Below, one piece after another: positions 39,048-46,827 of a stretch of DNA of 56,992 bases; within the stretch, counting starts at the first letter, position 1, and every line of letters begins with the position of its first letter. The translations under genes and the position numbers were made by a program. Source of the DNA: Limosilactobacillus panis DSM 6035 (GTDB lineage Bacteria > Bacillota > Bacilli > Lactobacillales > Lactobacillaceae); assembly GCF_001435935.1 (NCBI RefSeq), contig NZ_AZGM01000076.1, positions 1 through 56,992 on the forward strand, written 5' to 3'. A model generated the notes under the pieces. That model worked only from the letters and a program-made list of their open reading frames with translations, was not told the DNA's origin and ran no database searches.

Positions 39048-39653
39048 ATGTCTCGTTATACTGGTCCAAGTTGGCGTGTATCACGTCGCCTTGGCGTTTC
39101 ACTTTCAGGTACTGGTAAGGAATTAGCTCGTCGTCCATACGCTCCTGGCGACCACGGTCGTGACCGTCACGGTAAGCTTTCTGAATATGGTACGCAACTT
39201 CGTGAAAAGCAAAAGCTGCGTTTCATGTACGGAATGACTGAACGTCAATTCTACAACCTCTTCTTACGTGCCGGTAAGATCAAGGAAGGTACCCACGGTG
39301 CTAACTTCATGGCACTGCTGGAACGTCGTCTTGACAACATGGTTTACCGTCTCGGCTTGGCTACTACCCGTCGTCAAGCTCGTCAATTGGTTAACCACGG
39401 TCACATCACTGTTGATGGCAAGCGGGTTGACATTCCTTCTTACGAAGTTGACGTTAACCAAGTAATCGCCGTTCGTGAAAAGTCCAAGAACTTGGACATC
39501 ATCAAGAACGCGGTTGATGCGGTTGTTTCTCGTCCTTCTTATGTTGACTTTGACGCCGACAAGCTGGAAGGTAAGTTAAACCGGATCCCTGCCCGTGAAG
39601 ATATGGATGCTGATATCGACGAAGCCCTTATCGTTGAATTCTACAACAAGTAA
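39048..39653 (+). CDS. rpsD: 30S ribosomal protein S4
   Basis: Primary 16S rRNA-binding protein and assembly initiator, 201 residues. The N-terminal segment [21 protein letters not shown] and the S4 RNA-binding domain ([20 protein letters not shown], about 90) are diagnostic. The ATG at 39048 has TTGGAGGAA at good spacing; the frame continues upstream through the leader without meaning. The N-terminus has no zinc cysteines (C-minus form). Codon use is strongly biased, as expected of a highly expressed gene. It is monocistronic, as usual outside ribosomal operons in Firmicutes. Confidence 0.98.
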   Translation: MSRYTGPSWRVSRRLGVSLSGTGKELARRPYAPGDHGRDRHGKLSEYGTQLREKQKLRFMYGMTERQFYNLFLRAGKIKEGTHGANFMALLERRLDNMVYRLGLATTRRQARQLVNHGHITVDGKRVDIPSYEVDVNQVIAVREKSKNLDIIKNAVDAVVSRPSYVDFDADKLEGKLNRIPAREDMDADIDEALIVEFYNK

Positions 39654-39669
39654 TCTTTAATGGTTACTA

Positions 39670-39704
39670 ACGCAAAAAAGCACTGCCTTAGCGGTGCTTT
39701 TTGT
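39670..39704 (+). terminator. Terminator of rpsD
   Basis: AAAAGCACTGC / GCGGTGCTTTTT form a stem with a CTTA loop directly after the rpsD stop, ending in TTTTTG. Confidence 0.8.
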
Positions 39705-39716
39705 TTGCATTATACA

Positions 39717-39766
39717 GAAAAGCGGTTGGTGAGAAAACAAGATTTCCTCACCAACCGCTTTTTCGT
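39717..39766. terminator. Long bidirectional hairpin
   Basis: AAAAGCGGTTGGTGAG and CTCACCAACCGCTTTTT are nearly perfect complements around a 12-base loop. The A-run and T-run at the two ends allow termination from both rpsD (plus) and pntB (minus). Confidence 0.8.
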
Positions 39767-39771
39767 GCAAA

Positions 39772-39804
39772 AAAATGAAGCTATCCAACAGATAGCTTCA
39801 TTTT
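39772..39804 (-). terminator. Terminator of pntB
   Basis: AATGAAGCTATC and GATAGCTTCATT with a CAACA loop lie 12 bases past the pntB stop. On the minus strand the stem ends near TTTTTTTGCACG. Confidence 0.7.
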
Positions 39805-39815
39805 ATCCTTGTCAA

Positions 39816-41231
39816 CTATTCATCCAAGTACTGCTTGGTAGCTGCAATGATGTCCTTCAACCCCTTCTTAGCATCGGAGAAGAACATGTGGGTCTGGTCG
39901 GCACTAAACAGTGGGTTTGCAATCCCGGCATAACCAGGGTGCATGGACCGCTTAATGACAACGACGGACTTCGACTTATCAACGTCGAGAATCGGCATCC
40001 CAGAAATGGCGTTACCAGACTTCCGGGCCATTGGGTTGGTAACATCGTTAGCACCAATAACCAATGAAACATCAGTGTTTTCAAACATTGAGTTAGCTTC
40101 ATCCATTTGTTTCATTTGTTCATAAGGAACGTTAACATCAGCCAGCAAAACGTTCATGTGACCAGGCATCCGTCCGGCAACCGGGTGGATAGCGTAGTTA
40201 ACGTTAATTCCATGGTCAGTAAGGAGCTTAGCCAGTTCAGCAACTTCATGCTGGGCCTGGGCAGCAGCCAAACCATAACCAGGAACAATCATAACATTAT
40301 GGGCATAAGCTAATTGCAGACCAACATCATCAGCAGAGGTTTCCTTAACATTAACCGGAATGTCATCAGAAGCGCCAGAATCGCTGGCACCACCACCGAA
40401 GCCACCGGCAAGAATGTTAGCAACAGACCGGTTCATTGCTTCGGCCATTTGCAGGGTTAAAATCGTCCCGGCAGAACCAACAAGGGCACCGGCGATAATT
40501 AGGACTTGGTTATCAATAACGAACCCGGCAAAGGCAACCGCCAAACCGGTGAAGGCGTTCAAAAGAGAAACAACAACTGGCATGTCGGCACCACCAATTG
40601 GCAAGGTCATTAACAGACCGAATACCAAAGCAGCAACTAATTCCAGAACAAGTGCCCAGTAGTTTTGTGGGTAACCGATCATCCAAACGGCACCAACAAT
40701 CATGGCAATAATTGCCAGGCCATTGCAAAGCCGACTGCCAGGGAAGGTAATTGGCTTACCAGGAACGTGACCAGCCAGCTTACCAGCGGCAATCAAAGAA
40801 CCTGAGAAAGTCGTACCCCCAATGATAACGTCGAGGACAACTGGAATTGACAAGATCAGTTGAAGACGCGTGCCTGCAGCAACTTGTAAGTAGTCAAAGA
40901 CACCAATCGTTGCGGCGGCACCACCACCAACAGCGTTAAACAGCGATACCAGTTGTGGTACGTCGGTCATCTTAACCTTACGACCCTTAACGACCCCGTA
41001 GCAAATCCCGATTGCCAGACCAGCAACCAAGGCAATCCAACCAGCAGCGTCGATCTTACCACCAACGATAATCGTGATGATAATCATAATTACAGCAAGC
41101 GCCATCCCGACACAGGAGAGACCATTACCTTTCCGGGCGGTCTTTGGTGACCGCATCAGGTGAACACCGACAACGTAGCAGATCGCTGAAATCAGGTAAA
41201 TCAAAGAAGAACATGTTTGTAAGGCACTCAT
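39816..41231 (-). CDS. pntB: Proton-translocating NAD(P) transhydrogenase, beta subunit
   Basis: Membrane subunit plus NADP(H)-binding domain III, 471 residues. About nine transmembrane helices fill residues 1-270. A linker rich in Gly, Ser and Asp follows, then domain III with VPGYGLAAAQAQHEVAELA (about 305), HPVAGRMPGHMNVLLADVNVP, given in part as AGRMPGHMNVLLA, and GANDVTNPMA (about 400). The enzyme uses the proton gradient to reduce NADP with NADH, or the reverse. Its ATG overlaps the pntA2 stop by one base (TAATG), showing translational coupling. Confidence 0.96.
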   Translation of the reverse strand: MSALQTCSSLIYLISAICYVVGVHLMRSPKTARKGNGLSCVGMALAVIMIIITIIVGGKIDAAGWIALVAGLAIGICYGVVKGRKVKMTDVPQLVSLFNAVGGGAAATIGVFDYLQVAAGTRLQLILSIPVVLDVIIGGTTFSGSLIAAGKLAGHVPGKPITFPGSRLCNGLAIIAMIVGAVWMIGYPQNYWALVLELVAALVFGLLMTLPIGGADMPVVVSLLNAFTGLAVAFAGFVIDNQVLIIAGALVGSAGTILTLQMAEAMNRSVANILAGGFGGGASDSGASDDIPVNVKETSADDVGLQLAYAHNVMIVPGYGLAAAQAQHEVAELAKLLTDHGINVNYAIHPVAGRMPGHMNVLLADVNVPYEQMKQMDEANSMFENTDVSLVIGANDVTNPMARKSGNAISGMPILDVDKSKSVVVIKRSMHPGYAGIANPLFSADQTHMFFSDAKKGLKDIIAATKQYLDE

Positions 41232-41563
41232 TATTGTTCGCCTCCATCCTGCTTATTATCTTTTGCAGGTGCTTTACCACCCTTAGGACGGTCAAACATC
41301 CCCAGCATCCGGTCAGTTACGGTGTAGCCACCGGCAACGTTAACTGCGGCAAAGAAGGCACACAGGAATGCCAGGATATAAAATCCCCAGTTATTAGCTT
41401 CTGCGGCAACAACAAAGGCACCAACGACAACAACACCGTGAATGGCGTTAGCACCAGACATCATTGGAGTTTGCAGGGTTGCTGGAATCTTGCTCATAAC
41501 TTCAAAGCCAACGAGGAGACTTAAAACAAAAATTGCTAAATTAGAATATAATTGTTGACTCAT
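41231..41563 (-). CDS. pntA2: NAD(P) transhydrogenase, alpha subunit part 2 (membrane)
   Basis: A 110-residue protein with three or four hydrophobic segments. It corresponds to the C-terminal membrane part of PntA in organisms with a split alpha subunit. Typical sequence is SNLAIFVLSLLVGFEVMSKIP and MSGANAIHGVVVVGA (about 35). It lies between pntA1 (17-base gap) and pntB (one-base overlap). The three-gene split arrangement is known from several bacteria and is complete here. Confidence 0.92.
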   Translation of the reverse strand: MSQQLYSNLAIFVLSLLVGFEVMSKIPATLQTPMMSGANAIHGVVVVGAFVVAAEANNWGFYILAFLCAFFAAVNVAGGYTVTDRMLGMFDRPKGGKAPAKDNKQDGGEQ

Positions 41564-41580
41564 ATGATCGCTCCCCTTCT

Positions 41581-42786
41581 CTACTTTTGCGCCTTAGCAT
41601 CAGGTTTGGCAGCTTCTTCATTCTTTTGTGGTTCTGGCTTTTTAATCTCAGGCAGACCCATTTGTGAACGAAGCCGACCAGAAATAATCTTGCCTTGGTA
41701 AGTAGCAACCAATTCTGACATAACATCGTCAGTCGTGTCAATCTTAATGTTGCCATCCTTATCGAGGAGGGCCTTAATAACCGCTTGAATGTTCTTCGAA
41801 TACATTTCAGAAGCACTCGTGGCTAGTTCACTTGGCAGGTTATCGGCCCCGACAATCTTAGCGCCATTATCAGTCGTAACGACTTCACCCGGCTTAGAAC
41901 CGGCAACGTTACCACCTAGTTCACTAGCCGCAATATCGATAAAGATCGAACCGGGCTTAGCGTTTTGAACTGACTTTTCGGTTACTAGCATTGGTGGCTT
42001 CTTACCAGGAACCCGAGCCGTTGTGATCACAATGTCACTGTCAGCAATAAAGCCGGCAAGTTCATCTTGCTGCTTTTGCTGTTCTTCCTTCGTCAGTTGA
42101 CGAGCATAACCACCCTTACCGGCAGCAGATACAGAACTCGTCAGGAACTTAGCACCCAAGGATTCAACTTCACCCCGTGATGCTGGACGAACATCATAAC
42201 CAGAAACGATCGCACCAAGCCGCTTGGCAGTACCAATGGCTTGCAGGCCGGCAACCCCAGTCCCAAGGACAAGCACCTTGGCTGGCTTAGCGGTCCCGTC
42301 CGCCGTGATCATCATTGGGAAGTAACGCATGAAGTGGTCGGCAGCAACCAATGCCGCCTTGTAACCAGAAACAGAAGACTGTGAACTCAAGGCATCCATT
42401 GTCTGGGCCCGAGAAACGGTCCGCGGCAGTAATTCAAATGATAGTGCCGTAACCTTGGCATCAGCTAACTTTTTTGCAACATCATGATCAACTGACAAGG
42501 ACAAGAGTCCCAAAAGCATTTGGTCAGCCTTCAGCTTACCCAAGGTTTCATCGTCCGGACGGTTAACAACCGTAACGATGTTCGCCTGATCAATTGCTGC
42601 TTGCCGGTCAACGACCTGTGCCCCAGCATCAACATACTGCTGGTCAGCGAAGTTGGCTTTTGCACCGGCGCCTTTTTCAATTAAGACCTTATTGCCTTGC
42701 TTGACAAGTCTCTTAACGACACTCGGTACCAAAGAAACCCGGTGTTCGCCATCGGCCTCCTTTAGCGCTGCAATTACAATAGCCAT
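41581..42786 (-). CDS. pntA1: NAD(P) transhydrogenase, alpha subunit part 1 (NAD-binding)
   Basis: Soluble domain I, which binds NAD(H), 401 residues, related to alanine dehydrogenase. The Rossmann motif is VLGTGVAGLQAIGTAKRLGA (about 171-190). The mobile-loop region is GYARQLTKEEQQKQQDEL, and RVPGKKPPMLV and GSIFIDIAASELGGN follow. The C-terminal tail is a Pro/Glu/Lys-rich linker. The ATG at 42786 has AAGGAGGAATAATT upstream. It heads the pntA1-pntA2-pntB operon. Confidence 0.95.
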   Translation of the reverse strand: MAIVIAALKEADGEHRVSLVPSVVKRLVKQGNKVLIEKGAGAKANFADQQYVDAGAQVVDRQAAIDQANIVTVVNRPDDETLGKLKADQMLLGLLSLSVDHDVAKKLADAKVTALSFELLPRTVSRAQTMDALSSQSSVSGYKAALVAADHFMRYFPMMITADGTAKPAKVLVLGTGVAGLQAIGTAKRLGAIVSGYDVRPASRGEVESLGAKFLTSSVSAAGKGGYARQLTKEEQQKQQDELAGFIADSDIVITTARVPGKKPPMLVTEKSVQNAKPGSIFIDIAASELGGNVAGSKPGEVVTTDNGAKIVGADNLPSELATSASEMYSKNIQAVIKALLDKDGNIKIDTTDDVMSELVATYQGKIISGRLRSQMGLPEIKKPEPQKNEEAAKPDAKAQK

Positions 42787-42949
42787 AATTATTCCTCCTT
42801 ACTATTCACTTAACCGCTTTCACCCTTTATCATAGTCTAATTTGTGTTTTAAATCACATTTTTTTGGACATTTTTTCGAAATTGAATCTTTTTGGTCCGC
42901 AGAAATAAGCATTAACCACTACTCTGCTAAGCTTTCGGGCCCCCGTAAA

Positions 42950-43699
42950 TTATTTTTCACGAGCAAAAGCGAGGACTTCATCACTAGACAATTCTGGGCA
43001 GTAGTGGAAGCCGCCGACCCGGAATCGTTTGACACCCGCTAAATCAATAACTTGATTTTCAGCAATGTAGCGGACCATCGTTCCCCGGGCCATCTTCACC
43101 TGAGTAGTCTTCTGCTTAATTCGACCATCGACAACTTCGCCAAAGCGGCACTTAACGAAGTGGCGGTTATTATTTAAATACGGTAAAATAGCCTTCTCGT
43201 ATTCTGCTGAGGCCAAATCTAAAACCAAATCATCGTTTTCAAACAGGTCGTCAGCAAGCGTCCTCCCCCAAAACTGGTAAAGGTTCTTGGTCCCCGCCAC
43301 GTGGGCGCGGTCACCCATCCCCAACCGGTAGGGCACAATCCCGTCAAACGGCCGGAGCAGACCATAAAAGCCCGATAAGATTCGCAGGTGTTGCTGAATA
43401 TATTGCAAACCGGCATCGGTAAAAACGTCTGGTGCCATATGCTGGTACTGCAGCCCCGTAAAGGCAATAATGGCCGGGGTAAGGTGTTCTCTTAGGTTCA
43501 TTTCCTGGAGCCACCGGTAGTTCTTATCCGCCAAACGGGTACTACAGTTCCACCACAGCTGGTGAAGTTGGTCATAGCTCAAGCCCCGCATCCAATCAAG
43601 AATCTTCCTTGTTTTTGCCAGGTACTTTGGCAGGTTCTGGTAGGGAAAAGAATCCTCGTCGACGTTCATTGTTCGTGCTGGTGAAATTACAATTTGCAT
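42950..43699 (-). CDS. yaaA: YaaA family peroxide-stress protein (UPF0246)
   Basis: A 249-residue protein. The family lowers intracellular free iron during peroxide stress in E. coli and has a HhH-like DNA-binding fold. Family-like sequence is seen at the N-terminus (MQIVISPARTMN), at FTGLQYQHMAPDVF (about 83), RILSGFYGLLRPFDGIVPYRLGMG, in part LSGFYGLLRPFD (about 108), and FVKCRFGEVVDG (about 185). It is single, divergent from the yueI-like gene. Confidence 0.9.
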   Translation of the reverse strand: MQIVISPARTMNVDEDSFPYQNLPKYLAKTRKILDWMRGLSYDQLHQLWWNCSTRLADKNYRWLQEMNLREHLTPAIIAFTGLQYQHMAPDVFTDAGLQYIQQHLRILSGFYGLLRPFDGIVPYRLGMGDRAHVAGTKNLYQFWGRTLADDLFENDDLVLDLASAEYEKAILPYLNNNRHFVKCRFGEVVDGRIKQKTTQVKMARGTMVRYIAENQVIDLAGVKRFRVGGFHYCPELSSDEVLAFAREK

Positions 43700-43786
43700 T
43701 TACATACCCTCCCTGACTCATTATTTAAGCTTCTCACTATGGTAATGGTACAATAATAACAATATTCTTTTTAAGGAGGAATTCTA

Positions 43787-44263
43787 GTGGTAAAAGAAAA
43801 GAAGTCCGCTGTCCAACAACGACTTGATAACGGCGTCTACGGGACCCCGAAAATCAAACCGGACGAACAGCGCAAGTACCTGGGCACCTTTCGTGAACGG
43901 GTCTGCTTAACCATTTCCGTTGCCGAACTCCACGAGAAGAATTGGCAACCTGAACTAGCGGCTGAACTGGCGAAGGGGATTGGCAAGCTCGTATTTGTCA
44001 ACGGTAATCTCCCCCACGAGATGGTTCACGGCTACATTCAGACCGCTGCCAAAGCAGGGGCCGAATTTACGATGAAGACCGCCCCGGAATATAAAGTTCA
44101 GCCTGCATCCCTAGCGATTGTTGTTGCCGCCAAAAAGGCGGTTTACCAGTCACCCGTCGACGTCCAAAAGCGTTACCCCCAACAGGAAAATAATCAGCAG
44201 AAATCAAATAAGAAGGAGAACGGGGGCTTTTTACACCGTCTCTTTCACCGGGAGGGTCGTTAA
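43787..44263 (+). CDS. YueI family protein (DUF1694)
   Basis: A 158-residue cytoplasmic protein of unknown function. Seen: N-terminal RLDNGVYGTPKIKPDEQRKYLGTFRERV, here in part YGTPKIKPDEQRKYLGTFRE (about 19), which is the family hallmark, and the C-terminal ELAKGIGKLVFVNGNLPHE region. The start is GTG at 43787 with AAGGAGG. Its stop is followed directly by the rarA ATG, so the two are cotranscribed. YueI-like genes are often near rarA in lactobacilli (from memory, moderate certainty). Confidence 0.82.
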   Translation: MVKEKKSAVQQRLDNGVYGTPKIKPDEQRKYLGTFRERVCLTISVAELHEKNWQPELAAELAKGIGKLVFVNGNLPHEMVHGYIQTAAKAGAEFTMKTAPEYKVQPASLAIVVAAKKAVYQSPVDVQKRYPQQENNQQKSNKKENGGFLHRLFHREGR

Positions 44264-45565
44264 ATGCAACCACTAGCATACCGAATGCGCCCCCGAACGC
44301 TTGATGAAGTTGTGGGTCAACAACACCTTGTTGGCCCCGGCAAGATTATCTACCGGATGGTTAAGGCCAGGATGCTTTCGTCAATGATTCTCTATGGGCC
44401 ACCGGGCACGGGAAAAACCAGCATTGCCAGTGCCATCGCCGGATCAACCAAGTACGCATTCCGCAAGCTAAACGCTGCCACTGATAGTAAGAAGGACCTT
44501 CAAATAGTCGCCGAGGAGGCCAAGATGAGTGGGACTGTCATCCTTTTGCTCGACGAAATCCACCGTCTTGACAAGGCGAAGCAAGACTTCCTGCTCCCTC
44601 ATCTGGAAAACGGCCGAATCATCCTCATCGGGGCGACAACAGAAAATCCCTACATCAGTATTAACCCGGCCATCCGCAGTCGGGCCCAAATTTTCCCGGT
44701 CCACCCCCTGAGTCCTGACGACATCAAAGTAGCAATTGGCCGGGCCCTGACGGACAAGGAGCGGGGGCTTGGCAAAATGCCCATCGTCCTCGCAGCCAAT
44801 GCAGAAGAGGAATTGTCTCAGGCAACTAATGGCGACTTACGAAGTGTCCTAAACGGCCTTGAACTTGCCGCCAACTCTACTGACCCGGGCCCTGATGGCA
44901 AAATTCACTTGACCCTGCCAATTATTGAAGAGAGTGTTCAGAAAAAGGCCCTCAGTGCGGATAAGAACGGTGATGGGCACTACGATGTTATCTCCGCTTT
45001 TCAGAAGTCCATTCGGGGGTCCGACGTCGATGCGGCCCTCCACTACCTGGCCCGCCTGATTGAGGCTGGTGATCTGACGTCCATTGTCCGGCGCTTAATG
45101 GTCACCGCCTATGAGGACATCGGCTTGGCCAACATGCCAGCGGTCCAGCGGGCGGTGACGGCTGCCCAGGTTGCCCAACAGGTTGGCCTTCCGGAAGCCC
45201 GGATTCCCCTCGCCGACGTGGTAATCGAGCTTTGCCTGTCACCAAAGTCGAATTCGGGAATTAATGCTATCGATGGCGCCCTCGCCCAGGTTAAGGAAGG
45301 CGGCTTTGGCGATATTCCCCCCTACCTCAAGGATGCCCATTACAAGGGCGCCGCAAATCTTGGTCACGGGGTCGATTACCAATTCCCCCATGACCATCCC
45401 CAAGACTGGGTTGCCCAACAGTACCTTCCTGACCGAATTAAGGGTGCCCAATACTACCAGCCAAAACAAAATGGCCGGTTCGAGCAGGCACTTGGTAACC
45501 AGTACTGGCAGCTGAAGCGCGCCCAGCGCCAAGGACTAAAAGGTCACCACCACCCCACGAACTGA
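44264..45565 (+). CDS. rarA: Replication-associated recombination protein A (RarA/MgsA)
   Basis: AAA+ ATPase acting at stalled replication forks, 433 residues. It starts MQPLAYRMRPRTLDEVVGQQHL, shown as LAYRMRPRTLDEVVGQ; Walker A is YGPPGTGKTSIA (about 45); Walker B is LLLDEIHRLDKAKQD; sensor 1 is IGATTENPYISIN; and the C-terminal tetramerisation domain includes AYEDIGLANMPA and CLSPKSNS. The YueI stop directly abuts its ATG. The downstream 6S-like RNA is a known neighbour of rarA in Firmicutes. Confidence 0.95.
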   Translation: MQPLAYRMRPRTLDEVVGQQHLVGPGKIIYRMVKARMLSSMILYGPPGTGKTSIASAIAGSTKYAFRKLNAATDSKKDLQIVAEEAKMSGTVILLLDEIHRLDKAKQDFLLPHLENGRIILIGATTENPYISINPAIRSRAQIFPVHPLSPDDIKVAIGRALTDKERGLGKMPIVLAANAEEELSQATNGDLRSVLNGLELAANSTDPGPDGKIHLTLPIIEESVQKKALSADKNGDGHYDVISAFQKSIRGSDVDAALHYLARLIEAGDLTSIVRRLMVTAYEDIGLANMPAVQRAVTAAQVAQQVGLPEARIPLADVVIELCLSPKSNSGINAIDGALAQVKEGGFGDIPPYLKDAHYKGAANLGHGVDYQFPHDHPQDWVAQQYLPDRIKGAQYYQPKQNGRFEQALGNQYWQLKRAQRQGLKGHHHPTN

Positions 45566-45594
45566 TTGCCTATTTGACCAAATGATGCTAAGAT
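45566..45594 (+). promoter_or_regulatory. Promoter of the 6S-like RNA
   Basis: TTGCCT (45566-45571), a 17-base spacer and TAAGAT (45589-45594) directly follow the rarA stop and place a start near 45601. Confidence 0.55.
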
Positions 45595-45600
45595 AATAGT

Positions 45601-45800
45601 GAAAATTCTGTAGTGTACGCGTTGTCTAAACGCAGGTTTGCCTTACAGTCTTTTTACTTTGGGACTAGTGTCTTGTCCTTTTTACAACATGCCTTTTCAC
45701 TTGGTAGTTGGCGACTGGACAGCCATGCCCCACCTGTTTAACATACAGGTCAACACTGAATGACAATTAACGGCACCAACGGAGTTTTCGTACATAGTCA
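45601..45800 (+). ncRNA. ssrS: Probable 6S RNA
   Basis: About 195 non-coding bases form a closed rod. GTGTACG near 45612 pairs with CGTACAT near 45789, followed inside by CGTTG/CAACG. An apical part contains GGACTAGTGTCTTGTCC, and a small hairpin ACCTGT/ACAGGT (about 45738-45756) sits on the 3' side of the open centre. The long-hairpin shape with a central bubble, the size, and the position right after rarA fit 6S RNA, which sequesters sigma-A RNA polymerase. No covariance test was run. Confidence 0.65.
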
Positions 45801-45805
45801 AAATT

Positions 45806-45845
45806 AGGGGCTAGGGAAAGTTATTTTCCCTAGCCCCTTCTAAGT
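45806..45845 (+). terminator. Terminator after the 6S-like RNA
   Basis: GGGGCTAGGGAAA and TTTCCCTAGCCCC form a 13-base perfect stem with a GTTAT-type loop, followed by TTCTAAGTTTTTC. The U-tract is interrupted, so it may also be a processing barrier. Confidence 0.65.
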
Positions 45846-45884
45846 TTTTCTAACAAATTCTACACTGATAAGGAGAATTTCATA

Positions 45885-46178
45885 ATGCTTTTACCGCTTT
45901 TTGTGACCCTCTTTGGCCTGATTGCCCTCTTTGAAGGGGTCTTCTTTTTAACCCACCTTCATAAGCCCTTCATGATCTTCGACCCACTGAAGAGTAAGTT
46001 TGTCGCTAGTCAGCTTAAAATTTGGGGGATCATCATGACCATAATTGGTATTGTTACTATCGTGGCGGCTTGGACTAACAGTATCGCATTTATTGTCATA
46101 ATGGTGGTGATTGGTTGCATTTTAGAGACCCAGATGGCCTTTTCAATCACCAGCGAATTCCGGGCAAAGTATCGCTAG
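45885..46178 (+). CDS. Small membrane protein of unknown function
   Basis: A 97-residue protein with three hydrophobic segments: residues 2-23, about 46-62 and about 65-82. A cytoplasmic or extracellular loop (HKPFMIFDPLKSKFVASQ) lies between the first two, and a short charged C-terminus follows. AAGGAGAATTTCATA gives a good ribosome site, and codon use is like the neighbours, so it appears real. No family was recognised. It lies between the 6S-like RNA and the universal stress gene, which does not reveal a role. Confidence 0.75.
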   Translation: MLLPLFVTLFGLIALFEGVFFLTHLHKPFMIFDPLKSKFVASQLKIWGIIMTIIGIVTIVAAWTNSIAFIVIMVVIGCILETQMAFSITSEFRAKYR

Positions 46179-46243
46179 ATTGCTTTACCCCCCTAGTCTG
46201 AAAAGTGTATAATAAGGGTAAACAAGCTTAAGGAGGCACTATT

Positions 46244-46735
46244 ATGGCACAAACATACAAACACATCTTGGTCCCAGTTGATGGATCTGCGGAAGCTGAA
46301 TTAGCCTTCAAGAAGGCCGTTGCCGTTGCTAAGCGGAACGGGGAAGATGCCGAACTGCGTCTGCTGCACGTTGTTGACACCCGGGCCTTCCAAAACATTT
46401 CAAGCTTCGACACTTCAATGGTTGAACAGGTTACCGACACCGCCAAGAAGACCCTTGACCAATACATTGAATACGCCAAGAAGCAAGGTGTTAAGAACGT
46501 CAGCTACTCCATTGAATACGGTGCACCAAAGACCATCATTGCCCGTGATGTTCCAAAGGAAATGGGTGCTGACCTGATCATGATTGGGGCTACCGGTCTA
46601 AATGCGGTTGAACGGATTCTGATTGGTTCCGTTACCGAATACGTTACCCGGACTGCCCTCTGCGATGTCCTGGTTGTTCGGACTGACTTGGAAAACAAGC
46701 CCGTTGTCAACCCAAAGAAGCGGAACAAGCGTTAA
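46244..46735 (+). CDS. Universal stress protein, UspA family
   Basis: A 163-residue cytoplasmic Usp domain. The N-terminal YKHILVPVDGSAEAELAF is typical, shown in part. The ATP-binding pattern G-2X-G-9X-(S/T) is present in GATGLNAVERILIGSV (about 125-140), so it is likely an ATP-binding Usp. The C-terminal basic tail NPKKRNKR is unusual but short. AAGGAGGCAC provides the ribosome site. It is followed by its own terminator, so it is probably monocistronic. Confidence 0.92.
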   Translation: MAQTYKHILVPVDGSAEAELAFKKAVAVAKRNGEDAELRLLHVVDTRAFQNISSFDTSMVEQVTDTAKKTLDQYIEYAKKQGVKNVSYSIEYGAPKTIIARDVPKEMGADLIMIGATGLNAVERILIGSVTEYVTRTALCDVLVVRTDLENKPVVNPKKRNKR

Positions 46736-46755
46736 AATAAACTTTATAACAAGTT

Positions 46756-46804
46756 AAAATGCTTCATAGCTGACCGTTGACGTCATTTATGAAGCATTTT
46801 TTCG
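46756..46804 (+). terminator. Terminator of the usp gene
   Basis: AAATGCTTCATA and TATGAAGCATTTTTT form a strong stem with a 21-base loop ending in TTTTTT, 25 bases before the next gene. Confidence 0.8.
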
Positions 46805-46827
46805 TTTCTAGAAAGCGCGGTGTATAC

